The notes beneath the pieces are model-generated. The model saw only the letters and a list, made by a program, of their open reading frames with translations, was not told the DNA's origin and made no database searches. A program made the position numbers and the translations under genes. DNA of 7,089 bases, taken from positions 51,807 to 58,895 of the forward strand of contig NZ_JACXJG010000022.1 of assembly GCF_014904065.1 (NCBI RefSeq), written 5' to 3'. Each line of letters begins with the position of its first letter. The first letter of the stretch is position 1. Positions 1-7,089 of this stretch are shown here, piece by piece. Source of the DNA: Gulosibacter sediminis (GTDB lineage: Bacteria > Actinomycetota > Actinomycetes > Actinomycetales > Microbacteriaceae).

Positions 1-1
1 C

Positions 2-796
2 CTCGCCGAGGCGCACATCGTCTCACCGCAGGACCCGGCCATGCTCGAGCGCTTCAGCGAGGAATACGCGCGGCTGCGCGCCCACAAGGGGGTCACGATC
101 GACCAGGCACGCGACCGGGTGCAGGACGTCTCGTACTTCGGCACGATGATGGTGCACCTCGGCCTCGCCGACGGCATGGTCTCGGGCGCGGCCCACACGA
201 CGGCGCACACGATCAAGCCGTCGTTCGAGATCGTGAAGACCCGTCCGAACGTGTCGATCGTCTCGAGCGTGTTCCTCATGTCGCTCGCCGACCGCGTGCT
301 GGTGTACGGCGACTGCGCCGTGAACCCCGACCCGACGGCCGAGCAACTCGCCGACATCGCGATCTCGTCGGCCGAGACGGCGAAGCAGTTCAACATCGAG
401 CCGCGCGTCGCCATGCTGAGCTACTCGACGGGCGACTCGGGCGCTGGCGCCGACGTCGACAAGGTGCGCGAGGCGACCCGCCTCGTGCGCGAGCGCGCGC
501 CCGAGCTACTCGTCGAGGGGCCGCTGCAGTACGACGCGGCAACCGACATGGCGGTGGCCTCGAAGAAGCTGCCCGGCAGCGACGTGGCGGGCCGGGCGAC
601 CGTGTTCATCTTCCCCGACCTCAACACCGGCAACAACACGTACAAGGCGGTGCAGCGCTCGGCGGGCGCGCTCGCGATCGGCCCGGTGCTGCAGGGGCTC
701 AACAAGCCGATCAACGACCTCTCGCGCGGTGCGCTCGTGAGTGACATCGTGAACACCGTCGCGATTACGGCGATCCAGGCGCAGGCAGACGCGTAG
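2..796 (+). CDS. pta: Phosphate acetyltransferase, C-terminal part (5' truncated by window edge)
   Basis: This is the catalytic end of phosphotransacetylase, which converts acetyl-CoA plus phosphate to acetyl phosphate plus CoA in the cytoplasm. The frame is open from base 2 with no start needed, so the gene enters from the left; the ATG at 41 is internal. The visible 264 residues form the PTA_PTB domain. They include the block [20 protein letters not shown], the segment [18 protein letters not shown], and the end motif [13 protein letters not shown]. By comparison with the Methanosarcina thermophila enzyme, the Ser and Arg of NDLSRG (bases 722-727) and the Asp at 743-745 match its catalytic Ser309, Arg310 and Asp316. 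Actinobacterial Pta is usually about 700 residues with extra N-terminal domains, so well over half is probably missing here. ackA follows 28 bases later, the classic acetate operon order. Identification is very secure. Confidence 0.97.
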   Translation, partial: LAEAHIVSPQDPAMLERFSEEYARLRAHKGVTIDQARDRVQDVSYFGTMMVHLGLADGMVSGAAHTTAHTIKPSFEIVKTRPNVSIVSSVFLMSLADRVLVYGDCAVNPDPTAEQLADIAISSAETAKQFNIEPRVAMLSYSTGDSGAGADVDKVREATRLVRERAPELLVEGPLQYDAATDMAVASKKLPGSDVAGRATVFIFPDLNTGNNTYKAVQRSAGALAIGPVLQGLNKPINDLSRGALVSDIVNTVAITAIQAQADA

Positions 797-812
797 GCCA
801 CGGCCCCGCGAC

Positions 813-818
813 GAAAGG
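813..818 (+). promoter_or_regulatory. Ribosome binding site of ackA
   Basis: GAAAGG lies 6 bases before the ATG at 825, inside the 28-base pta-ackA gap. The gap shows no -10-like element and no hairpin, so ackA is probably transcribed together with pta. Confidence 0.7.
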
Positions 819-824
819 CAAAAC

Positions 825-2015
<1,191 letters not shown>

Positions 2016-2017
2016 CG

Positions 2018-2035
2018 CCACAGGCGCACCTGTGG
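2018..2035 (+). terminator. Perfect 7-bp hairpin just after the ackA stop
   Basis: CCACAGG (2018-2024) and CCTGTGG (2029-2035) are exact reverse complements around a 4-base CGCA loop, starting 3 bases after the ackA TAG. No T-tract follows, so it is not a canonical intrinsic terminator. It could be a U-tract-less actinobacterial terminator, an RNA 3'-end stabiliser or a protein-binding palindrome. Its right arm overlaps the DnaA-box-like site at 2031-2039. Confidence 0.45.
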
Positions 2036-2039
2036 ATGA
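2031..2039 (-). promoter_or_regulatory. DnaA-box-like 9-mer upstream of dnaX
   Basis: Read on the minus strand this is TCATCCACA, one mismatch from the DnaA box TTATCCACA and a fit to the relaxed actinobacterial form YYRTCCACA. It lies 27 bases upstream of the putative dnaX -10 element. The same 9-mer also occurs inside lysC coding sequence (6952-6960), so chance occurrence is possible. Confidence 0.35.
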
Positions 2040-2066
2040 CCCGGTACCAGGGTCGGTGGTGACCTC

Positions 2067-2072
2067 TACGAT
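2067..2072 (+). promoter_or_regulatory. Putative -10 element of a leaderless dnaX promoter
   Basis: TACGAT fits the actinobacterial TANNNT -10 pattern. Its last T is 7 bases before the A of the ATG at 2080, which would place transcription initiation at or next to the start codon. No convincing -35 hexamer is seen 16-19 bases upstream. The alternative is that dnaX is transcribed by read-through from ackA. Confidence 0.45.
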
Positions 2073-2079
2073 GGAGGGC

Positions 2080-5070
2080 ATGGTTGCTGCCCTGTATCGC
2101 CGATATCGGCCCGAGACGTTCGCCGAAATGATCGGGCAGCAACAGGTGACCGACCCACTCTCGGTGGCGATTCGTTCGGGCCGCATCAACCACGCGTACC
2201 TCTTCTCTGGCCCGCGCGGCTGCGGCAAGACGTCGTCGGCGCGCATCCTCGCTCGCTGCCTCAACTGCGCCGAGGGGCCGACCCCCGAACCGTGCGGCAA
2301 GTGCGACTCGTGCGTTGAGCTCGGCCGCGAGGGCGGCGGCTCGCTTGACGTCGCCGAGATCGACGCCGCGAGCCACGGTGGTGTCGACGACGCCCGCGAG
2401 CTACGCGAGCGCGCCGTCATGGCCCCGAGCCGCGACCGCTACCGCATCTTCATCATCGACGAGGCGCACATGGTCACCTCGCAGGGCTTCAATGCGCTGC
2501 TCAAGGTGGTCGAGGAGCCGCCGGAGCACGTGCTCTTCATCTTCGCGACGACCGAGCCCGAGAAGGTCATCGGCACGATCCGTTCGCGCACGCACCACTA
2601 CCCGTTCCGGCTGATCCCGCCGGCGCCGATGCTCGAATACCTCGAGCGCATCTGCGCCGCCGAGGGCATCTCGGCCGAGCCGGGCGTGCTGCCGCTCGTC
2701 GTCCGCGCCGGCGGTGGTTCGGCGCGAGACACGATGTCGCTGCTCGACCAGCTCATCGCCGGTACCGAGGGCGAGACCATGCAGTACCAGCTCGCGACGC
2801 AGGTGCTCGGCTTCACGGCGCAAGACCTGCTCGACGAGTCAATCGCGGCCTTCGCCGACGGCGACGCCTCGGCGGCGTACCGCGCGGTTGACTCGGTGAT
2901 TCAGTCGGGCCAAGACCCACGCCGCTTCGTCGAAGACCTCCTCGAGCGCGTGCGCGACCTCATTGTCGTGAAGGCGATCGGCCAGGGCGCCGAGGCCGTC
3001 TTGCGCGGCATCTCGCCGGACGAGCTCGAGCGTATGCACACGAACGCCGCGCGCTTCACCCCGCGCGCGCTGTCGGGCATGGCCGATGCCGTGAACGCGA
3101 CGCTGTCCGAGATGACCGGCGTGACCGCGCCGCGACTGCAGCTCGAGCTGATGATCGCGCGCGTGCTCGTGGCGCAGCGCGCGGCGTTTGCCGAGGCGGA
3201 GGCGCCAGCCGCGTCGGGCGCCGAGCCGGCCGGTTCGCGCGCCGCGGCGCCGCAACAGGATGCGCGTGGTCAGCAGGAGGCGCGTGGCCAGAGTGCGCCC
3301 GGGCGGCAGGATGCGCCGGGTCGCGGTGCGCCCGCGGTCGAGCCCGAGCGTGGGCAGGCCGCATTACCGACGCGGACGCCGCAGGACGAGCGGCCCGCGC
3401 AGCAGCGCGAGCCGGAGCGGGCTCCCCAGCGCAGCCCCGAGCCGGAGGCGCCGAAGGCGTCGGCGGCAGAGGCAGCCAAGGCGGCGTGGGCAACGCCGGG
3501 CGTGACCGACGGTGCGCCGGCTTCCGCGTCCACTGGAGCGCCCGATGCTGACGGCTCACGTCAGTCGTCGCAGGCGGCAGACGATGCGCATTCCCGCGAA
3601 TCGGCGCCATCGCGCGCGGCGGCGCAGGCACCTGATGCTGCTACCTCGCGTGACTCGGGGCTGCAGCACGAAGCGCGCGGACAGGCGCCGGCAAACGCAC
3701 CCGCCGAGCGTGCGCGGGCCGATCGACCCGCGGCGCCCGAGCCCTGGCGAACCAACCAGCCCGCAGCATCCGCACCGACATCGGCCGAGTCAGGCTCGGC
3801 GTCCGCGAGCGCAGCTGGTTCGGGCCAGCCCGACGCGAGTCAAGTGCAGGACGCATGGCCGAGCGTGCTCGAGGCCGTGAACCGGCTCGGCGGGCGGTCG
3901 GCCTGGTCGGTCGTGCGAGGCCTGCAGCCGCTCGGCTACGACGATGGCGTGCTCGCGCTGTGGTTCCCGAACCGCGCGGTCTTTGACCAGGCGCGCCAGG
4001 CGCGCGACGGCCAGCCTTCGCCGAGCGACCACATCAAGCGCGCGCTGCGCGAGGTGTTCGGCGTCGACATGAAGATTGCCCCGAAGATCGAGCGTAGCCC
4101 CGGCCGCGAGCAGGCGGCTCCGGCAACGGATGCTCCCGCGGCGCCGTCCGACGAGGAGCGCCACCGAGGCGGTCCGCGCCAGACGCCGGCGCCCGTGGCT
4201 GACCCGGGCGGGGCGGCTACGTGGAACGTCGCGCCGATTCCCGGTGAGCCGCGCGTCGCCGACGACGGCCCCGGCTCGGCCTGGGACGAGTTTGCGACCG
4301 GCCCCGAGCGGAACGACGCCGGTGGGGCCGGCAGCGGTGGACAGGCCAACGACGTGGCACCTGAAACCGTCGACCCGGTTGATGCCGCGCCCGACGACGC
4401 CCCGGATGCCCCGGGCTCCGAAGCGACGCGGGCATCCGACGGGAACGCTCGCGCGAGCTCCCCGCCCGAGGTGGCAAGCGAGGGGCACTCGATCGAAGAG
4501 GTCGCCGCGACCGACGCGAGCGAGCGCGAGCACGACGCGACCCCGGTCGCGATGCCCGAGGCGACGCTGCACGCGGCGCCCGGCACCGAGGTGCGTAACC
4601 CCGTCGACCCGGTGCCCGCATCGTCGGCGCAACCCGAAACCGCCGGGGCTGGTCAGGCTGCGTCCGGCCAGGGCCGCGCAACGCAGGCCGGACCCGGCCA
4701 GGGCCGATCCGCGCAGGCCGGACCCGGCCAAGGTCGAGCGCCGCGGGCCGAGACGGCCAGCGCCGAGACAAGTGGTGCCGCGCCTACCGAGAGCCAGCAG
4801 ACGCCCGCGGCGCCGAGCTGGAACGTCGTCGAGGTGCCCGGCTCCGAACCCGAGCCCGTCGCCGAGCCCGAACCAGAACCCGAGCCCGAGGAACCCGCCG
4901 CACCGAAGCATCCTGCGCTCGCGGCGGGCCAGGAGCGCTACGGTGAGTCGGTTATTCGTGAACGGCTCGGTGCGCGCTTCGTCGGCGAAGAGTTGCGGGC
5001 CCTGCCGGGGCCGTCGGGCCCGTTCGATGAGGCGCCCGACGACTTCGAAGCGCCGCCAGAGGAGTACTAG
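2080..5070 (+). CDS. dnaX: DNA polymerase III subunit tau (clamp loader), unusually long tail
   Basis: DnaX is the ATPase of the clamp loader; it loads the sliding clamp and tethers polymerase at the replication fork. The AAA+ core occupies about residues 1-220: Walker A GPRGCGKT (44-51), zinc ligands Cys63, Cys72, Cys75 and Cys78, Walker B IIDEAH (125-130), sensor 1 FATTEP (155-160), the SRT version of the SRC motif (169-171), and sensor 2 GGSARDT (Arg216). The collar domain III follows to about 370. Residues 371-587 are low complexity (Ala, Pro, Gln, Glu, Arg). A folded island at 588-672 carries two tryptophans and the segment [15 protein letters not shown], resembling the tau C-terminal region. 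Residues 673-947 are again low complexity, and a short conserved-looking end follows ([19 protein letters not shown], 953-971). The length is 996 residues, against roughly 560-640 in E. coli, Bacillus and Mycobacterium. The ATG at 2080 is chosen because [14 protein letters not shown] aligns with the family N-terminus. The GTG at 2032 lies within the hairpin and would add 16 non-conserved residues; the ATG at 2071 overlaps the -10. Confidence 0.96.
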   Translation: MVAALYRRYRPETFAEMIGQQQVTDPLSVAIRSGRINHAYLFSGPRGCGKTSSARILARCLNCAEGPTPEPCGKCDSCVELGREGGGSLDVAEIDAASHGGVDDARELRERAVMAPSRDRYRIFIIDEAHMVTSQGFNALLKVVEEPPEHVLFIFATTEPEKVIGTIRSRTHHYPFRLIPPAPMLEYLERICAAEGISAEPGVLPLVVRAGGGSARDTMSLLDQLIAGTEGETMQYQLATQVLGFTAQDLLDESIAAFADGDASAAYRAVDSVIQSGQDPRRFVEDLLERVRDLIVVKAIGQGAEAVLRGISPDELERMHTNAARFTPRALSGMADAVNATLSEMTGVTAPRLQLELMIARVLVAQRAAFAEAEAPAASGAEPAGSRAAAPQQDARGQQEARGQSAPGRQDAPGRGAPAVEPERGQAALPTRTPQDERPAQQREPERAPQRSPEPEAPKASAAEAAKAAWATPGVTDGAPASASTGAPDADGSRQSSQAADDAHSRESAPSRAAAQAPDAATSRDSGLQHEARGQAPANAPAERARADRPAAPEPWRTNQPAASAPTSAESGSASASAAGSGQPDASQVQDAWPSVLEAVNRLGGRSAWSVVRGLQPLGYDDGVLALWFPNRAVFDQARQARDGQPSPSDHIKRALREVFGVDMKIAPKIERSPGREQAAPATDAPAAPSDEERHRGGPRQTPAPVADPGGAATWNVAPIPGEPRVADDGPGSAWDEFATGPERNDAGGAGSGGQANDVAPETVDPVDAAPDDAPDAPGSEATRASDGNARASSPPEVASEGHSIEEVAATDASEREHDATPVAMPEATLHAAPGTEVRNPVDPVPASSAQPETAGAGQAASGQGRATQAGPGQGRSAQAGPGQGRAPRAETASAETSGAAPTESQQTPAAPSWNVVEVPGSEPEPVAEPEPEPEPEEPAAPKHPALAAGQERYGESVIRERLGARFVGEELRALPGPSGPFDEAPDDFEAPPEEY
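3253..3333 (+). repeat. Degenerate 18-bp (hexapeptide) repeats in the dnaX linker
   Basis: Residues 392-418 read as [27 protein letters not shown]: an imperfect six-residue tandem repeat. The first two 18-base copies are nearly identical in DNA. It sits in the first low-complexity linker, where length variation would be tolerated. Confidence 0.6.
4666..4752 (+). repeat. 30-bp tandem repeat (three copies, the last degenerate) in the dnaX tail
   Basis: Units start at 4666, 4696 and 4726 and encode [20 protein letters not shown] and GQGRAPRAE. Copies one and two differ in only a few bases around the middle of the unit; copy three diverges in its second half. The period is a multiple of 3, so copy number can change without breaking frame. 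The pattern points to recent duplication in a disordered region. Confidence 0.8.
4846..4896 (+). repeat. Glu-Pro dipeptide run near the DnaX C-terminus
   Basis: Residues 923-939 alternate Glu and Pro almost continuously ([17 protein letters not shown]), written with mixed GAG/GAA and CCC/CCA codons. Such runs generally form stiff, extended acidic spacers. Here the run separates the Trp914 motif from the conserved C-terminal end. Confidence 0.7.
5058..5064 (+). promoter_or_regulatory. Ribosome binding site of recR inside the dnaX 3' end
   Basis: AGAGGAG lies 8 bases before the recR ATG and within the last dnaX codons. With only 2 bases between the dnaX stop and the recR start, translation of the two genes is probably coupled. 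Confidence 0.75.
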
Positions 5071-5072
5071 GC

Positions 5073-5669
5073 ATGTACGAGGGAATTGTTCAGGACCTCA
5101 TCGATGAGCTCGGGCGCCTGCCCGGCGTCGGCCCGAAATCGGCGCAACGAATCGCGTTCCATATCGTGCAGACACAGAACTTCGACGTGTCGCGGCTCGC
5201 GAAGATCCTGCTCGAGGTGCGCGACAAGGTGAAGTTCTGCAAGTACTGCGGCAACGTCGCGGAGCAGGACGTCTGCATCATTTGCGGCGACCCGAACCGC
5301 GACCGCTCGCTCATCTGCGTCGTCGAGGAGCCGAAGGACGTCGGCGCCATCGAACGCACGAACGAGTACGAGGGGCTCTACCACGTGCTCGGCGGCGCGA
5401 TCTCGCCGATCGACGGCATCGGCCCAGATCAGCTGAACATCCGCGGGCTCATGCCGCGGCTCGAGACGGGCGACGTCGTCGAGGTCATCATCGCGACCGA
5501 TCCGAACCTCGAGGGCGACGCCACCGCGTCGTACCTCTCGCGCCTGCTCAAAGCGGTCGGGCTCAAGGTTTCCCGCCTCGCATCCGGCCTGCCGGTCGGT
5601 GGCGACCTCGAGTACGCCGACGAGGTGACGCTCGGGCGCGCCTTCGCGGGCCGACGCGTCATTTCTTAG
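5073..5669 (+). CDS. recR: Recombination mediator protein RecR
   Basis: RecR works with RecO (and RecF) to load RecA at single-strand gaps during recombinational DNA repair. The 198-residue length is standard. An N-terminal helix-hairpin-helix appears in [19 protein letters not shown] (residues 13-31). A four-cysteine zinc motif is formed by Cys56, Cys59, Cys68 and Cys71. The Toprim domain runs from about 79 to 172, with the acidic Glu85 and the DPNLEGDAT block (Asp143, Glu147, Asp149). The C-terminal segment [20 protein letters not shown] is the typical RecR end that follows Toprim. All landmarks are intact. The ATG at 5073 is 2 bases after the dnaX stop and has a ribosome binding site, so the two form a co-transcribed pair. 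The small gene ybaB, often found between dnaX and recR, is absent here. Confidence 0.98.
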   Translation: MYEGIVQDLIDELGRLPGVGPKSAQRIAFHIVQTQNFDVSRLAKILLEVRDKVKFCKYCGNVAEQDVCIICGDPNRDRSLICVVEEPKDVGAIERTNEYEGLYHVLGGAISPIDGIGPDQLNIRGLMPRLETGDVVEVIIATDPNLEGDATASYLSRLLKAVGLKVSRLASGLPVGGDLEYADEVTLGRAFAGRRVIS

Positions 5670-5682
5670 CTGTATCCACAGC
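5669..5682 (+). other. Small inverted repeat at the recR stop codon
   Basis: GCTGT (5669-5673) and ACAGC (5678-5682) pair around the 4-base loop ATCC, beginning on the last base of the recR stop. A 5-bp stem with no following T-run is weak as a terminator. It embeds a DnaA-box-like 9-mer. Confidence 0.3.
5672..5680 (+). promoter_or_regulatory. DnaA-box-like 9-mer upstream of lysC
   Basis: GTATCCACA is one mismatch (first base) from the DnaA box TTATCCACA. It ends 25 bases upstream of the putative lysC -10 element, nearly the same spacing as the dnaX site but in the opposite orientation. Confidence 0.35.
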
Positions 5683-5705
5683 GCCGCCGCGCGCATCCGA
5701 CCCGC

Positions 5706-5711
5706 TAAGCT
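5706..5711 (+). promoter_or_regulatory. Putative -10 element of the lysC promoter
   Basis: TAAGCT matches the actinobacterial TANNNT -10 pattern and sits in the 78-base recR-lysC gap. Transcription would start near 5717-5719, giving a leader of about 30 bases, too short for a lysine riboswitch. No clear -35 hexamer is seen at the usual distance. Confidence 0.5.
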
Positions 5712-5733
5712 GGCCGATGGTGCGCAGCCGCGC

Positions 5734-5742
5734 GGAAGGGAG
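5734..5742 (+). promoter_or_regulatory. Ribosome binding site of lysC
   Basis: GGAAGGGAG lies 5 bases before the GTG at 5748 and decides that start. The upstream ATG at 5717 is in another frame. Confidence 0.8.
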
Positions 5743-5747
5743 CCCCT

Positions 5748-7019
5748 GTGAGCCTCATTGTGCAGAAGTACGGCGGATCGTCGGTTGCCGACGCCGAAAG
5801 CATCCGTCGCGTCGCGAAGCGCATCGTCGACACGAAGCGTGCCGGCAATGAAGTGGTCGTCACCGTCTCGGCGATGGGCGACTCCACCGACGAGCTGATC
5901 GACCTTGCACACGAGATCACACCGATTCCCGACCCGCGCGAGTTCGACATGCTCGTCACCACGGGCGAGCGCATCTCGATGGCGCTGCTCGCGATGGCGA
6001 TCAAGTCGATGGGCTACGACGCCCGCTCGTACACGGGCAGCCAGGCGGGCATGATTACCGACGCGAAGCACGGCGATGCTCGCATCGTCGACGTCACGCC
6101 GGTGCGCGTGCGTGAGGCGCTCGACGAGGGCGCGATCGCGATCGTCGCCGGGTTCCAGGGCTTCAACCGCGACACCCGCGACATCACGACCCTCGGCCGC
6201 GGCGGCTCCGACACGACGGCCGTCGCGCTCGCGGCAGCGCTCGACGCCGACAAGTGCGAGATTTACTCCGACGTCGACGGCATTTTTTCTGCCGACCCGC
6301 GTATCGTGCCGAAGGCACACAAGATCGACCACATCTCGAGTGAAGAGATGCTCGAGCTGGCGGGCAGCGGCGCGAAGGTGCTGCACATTCGTGCCGTCGA
6401 GTATGCGCGCCGCCAAGGCGTCACGCTCGTCGTGCGCTCGTCGTTCTCGAGCGACCCCGGCACCGTCGTCTACAACCCCGAAACTTCTAAGGAGTACGCA
6501 GTGGAAGAAGCCTCGATCGCCGGCGTCTCGCACGACCTCAGCCAGGCGAAGATCACCGTCGTTGGTGTTCCGGATGTTCCGGGCTCGGCCGCTGCGATCT
6601 TCAACATCGTTGCCCAGCAGGGCGCGAACATCGACATGATCGTGCAGAACGTGCAGACGCAGAATGACGGCGTGACTGACATCTCGTTCACCCTGCCGAA
6701 GACCTCGGCCGAGCAGGTCCTGCGCGCCCTCGAGGGCAACGGCGAGACGCTCGGATTCGAGTCGCTGCGCTTCGACGACCAGATCGGCAAGGTCTCGCTC
6801 GTCGGTTCGGGCATGCGCACGAACATCGGTGTCTCAGCGACGCTGTTCGACGCGCTCAAGACCGCGGGCATCAACATCGACATGATCTCGACTTCCGAGA
6901 TCCGCATCTCGATCATCACGAACGCGGATGTTGTGCCTGAGGCGGCGCGCGTCATCCACACCGCGTTTGGTCTCGACGGCGACTCCGAGGCCGTCGTCTA
7001 CGCGGGCACCGGCCGCTAA
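5748..7019 (+). CDS. lysC: Aspartokinase, alpha subunit (full length)
   Basis: Aspartokinase phosphorylates L-aspartate to aspartyl-4-phosphate, the committed step to lysine, diaminopimelate, threonine and methionine. The 423-residue product begins at a GTG with a strong ribosome binding site; its N-terminus [12 protein letters not shown] closely matches the Corynebacterium glutamicum enzyme (421 residues). The amino acid kinase domain spans about 1-230: KYGGSS (7-12), TTGERIS with Glu74, GRGGSDTTA (150-158), and [15 protein letters not shown] (173-187). Two regulatory ACT domains follow, at about 268-340 (around [15 protein letters not shown] and NIDMIVQN) and 348-412 ([22 protein letters not shown]). 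The end [10 protein letters not shown] is identical to that of C. glutamicum as I recall it. This architecture suggests an alpha2-beta2 enzyme with concerted lysine plus threonine feedback, inferred from the family. An internal start for the beta subunit lies at 6501. asd is the usual next gene but would lie beyond the window. Confidence 0.98.
   Translation: MSLIVQKYGGSSVADAESIRRVAKRIVDTKRAGNEVVVTVSAMGDSTDELIDLAHEITPIPDPREFDMLVTTGERISMALLAMAIKSMGYDARSYTGSQAGMITDAKHGDARIVDVTPVRVREALDEGAIAIVAGFQGFNRDTRDITTLGRGGSDTTAVALAAALDADKCEIYSDVDGIFSADPRIVPKAHKIDHISSEEMLELAGSGAKVLHIRAVEYARRQGVTLVVRSSFSSDPGTVVYNPETSKEYAVEEASIAGVSHDLSQAKITVVGVPDVPGSAAAIFNIVAQQGANIDMIVQNVQTQNDGVTDISFTLPKTSAEQVLRALEGNGETLGFESLRFDDQIGKVSLVGSGMRTNIGVSATLFDALKTAGINIDMISTSEIRISIITNADVVPEAARVIHTAFGLDGDSEAVVYAGTGR
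6488..6494 (+). promoter_or_regulatory. Internal ribosome binding site for the aspartokinase beta subunit
   Basis: TAAGGAG lies within lysC, 6 bases before an in-frame GTG at 6501. The surrounding codons ACT TCT AAG are unusually A/T-rich for this gene, as expected if the DNA is constrained to serve as a ribosome binding site. Confidence 0.75.
6501..7019 (+). CDS. lysC: Aspartokinase beta subunit (internal in-frame translation of lysC)
   Basis: Translation from the internal GTG (codon 252) gives a 172-residue protein containing only the two ACT domains, beginning with the VEEASIAG segment. The C. glutamicum lysC beta subunit is also 172 residues and starts at the equivalent GTG, in the segment beginning VEEA. 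The beta chain pairs with alpha and helps form the lysine and threonine effector sites. Direct evidence is the internal ribosome binding site with 6-base spacing and the homologous position. Production of a separate beta chain in this organism is inferred. Confidence 0.75.
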   Translation: MEEASIAGVSHDLSQAKITVVGVPDVPGSAAAIFNIVAQQGANIDMIVQNVQTQNDGVTDISFTLPKTSAEQVLRALEGNGETLGFESLRFDDQIGKVSLVGSGMRTNIGVSATLFDALKTAGINIDMISTSEIRISIITNADVVPEAARVIHTAFGLDGDSEAVVYAGTGR

Positions 7020-7089
7020 CGCCCCTGCGCCCGCGCGCCCGCACCGCGCTCCGCACGCACGCCGCGCTCCCATGAGTGCGCCTTGGGGG
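7020..7089. other. Non-coding tail after lysC, no gene supported
   Basis: The 70 bases are C-rich and low in A. A 9-base direct repeat, CCGCGCTCC, occurs at 7044-7052 and 7062-7070. An ATG at 7072 could open a next gene, but there is no ribosome binding site before it and only six codons are visible. No convincing terminator hairpin with a T-run is seen. Confidence 0.5.

Noticed and set aside
3790..4911. Minus-strand open frame (373 codons) opposite the dnaX tail
   Set aside because: It is a Gly/Arg/Leu-rich shadow of the biased dnaX linker codons, with no domain and no supporting ribosome binding site.
4076..5107. Plus-strand alternative frame (343 codons) running from the dnaX tail into recR
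   Set aside because: The product is almost only Arg, Pro, Ala and Ser, typical of an out-of-frame read of high-G+C DNA. It overlaps two solid genes, so it does not indicate a frameshift.
5670..5747. Lysine riboswitch upstream of lysC
   Set aside because: The whole gap is 78 bases and the predicted leader is about 30 bases, far too short for the roughly 170-base lysine aptamer.
6282..6289. Run of six T within lysC as a possible slippage or frameshift site
   Set aside because: The codons ATT TTT TCT encode the expected G-I-F-S-A of the family. The phase does not form a canonical -1 slippery heptamer, and no useful product results from slipping.
6952..6960. Third DnaA-box-like 9-mer (TCATCCACA) as a regulatory site
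   Set aside because: It lies within lysC codons for the conserved VIHTAF segment and is explained by coding. It is kept as a caution that such 9-mers can arise by chance.
7072..7089. ATG near the right edge as the start of asd or another gene
   Set aside because: Only six codons are visible, with no ribosome binding site. The residues do not resemble the start of aspartate-semialdehyde dehydrogenase.

Overview
The window reads as an ordinary, tightly packed chromosomal segment from a high-G+C Actinomycetota bacterium. The family may be Microbacteriaceae-like, but the genus cannot be told from this sequence. The evidence is G/C-dominated third codon positions throughout, the gene order pta-ackA-dnaX-recR-lysC, an aspartokinase very close to the Corynebacterium type, and TANNNT-type -10 elements. 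All five genes lie on the + strand. There is no sign of mobile DNA, CRISPR, tRNA or rRNA.

Layout. Bases 2-796 hold the 3' end of pta (phosphate acetyltransferase). It is followed 28 bases later by complete ackA (825-2015, acetate kinase); together they interconvert acetyl-CoA and acetate. A 64-base gap carries a perfect 7-bp hairpin, a DnaA-box-like 9-mer and a probable -10 element placed so that dnaX may be leaderless. dnaX (2080-5070) encodes a 996-residue clamp-loader subunit. It has a normal ATPase core, but more than half of the protein is low-complexity tail surrounding one conserved island. recR (5073-5669) starts 2 bases after the dnaX stop, with its Shine-Dalgarno sequence inside dnaX. 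A 78-base gap with a second DnaA-box-like site, a -10 element and a strong ribosome binding site precedes lysC (5748-7019, aspartokinase). lysC contains an internal ribosome binding site and GTG codon (6501) for a separate 172-residue beta subunit. The last 70 bases (7020-7089) hold no supportable gene.

How the genes relate. The window contains three transcriptional themes: acetate overflow and utilisation (pta-ackA), replication and recombinational repair (dnaX-recR), and entry into the aspartate family of amino acids (lysC, probably followed by asd outside the window). I do not see a new multi-gene system. The points most worth a second look are the very long DnaX tail with recurring tryptophan motifs and tandem repeats, the paired DnaA-like sites bordering the dnaX-recR unit, the missing ybaB between dnaX and recR, and the in-frame lysC beta start.
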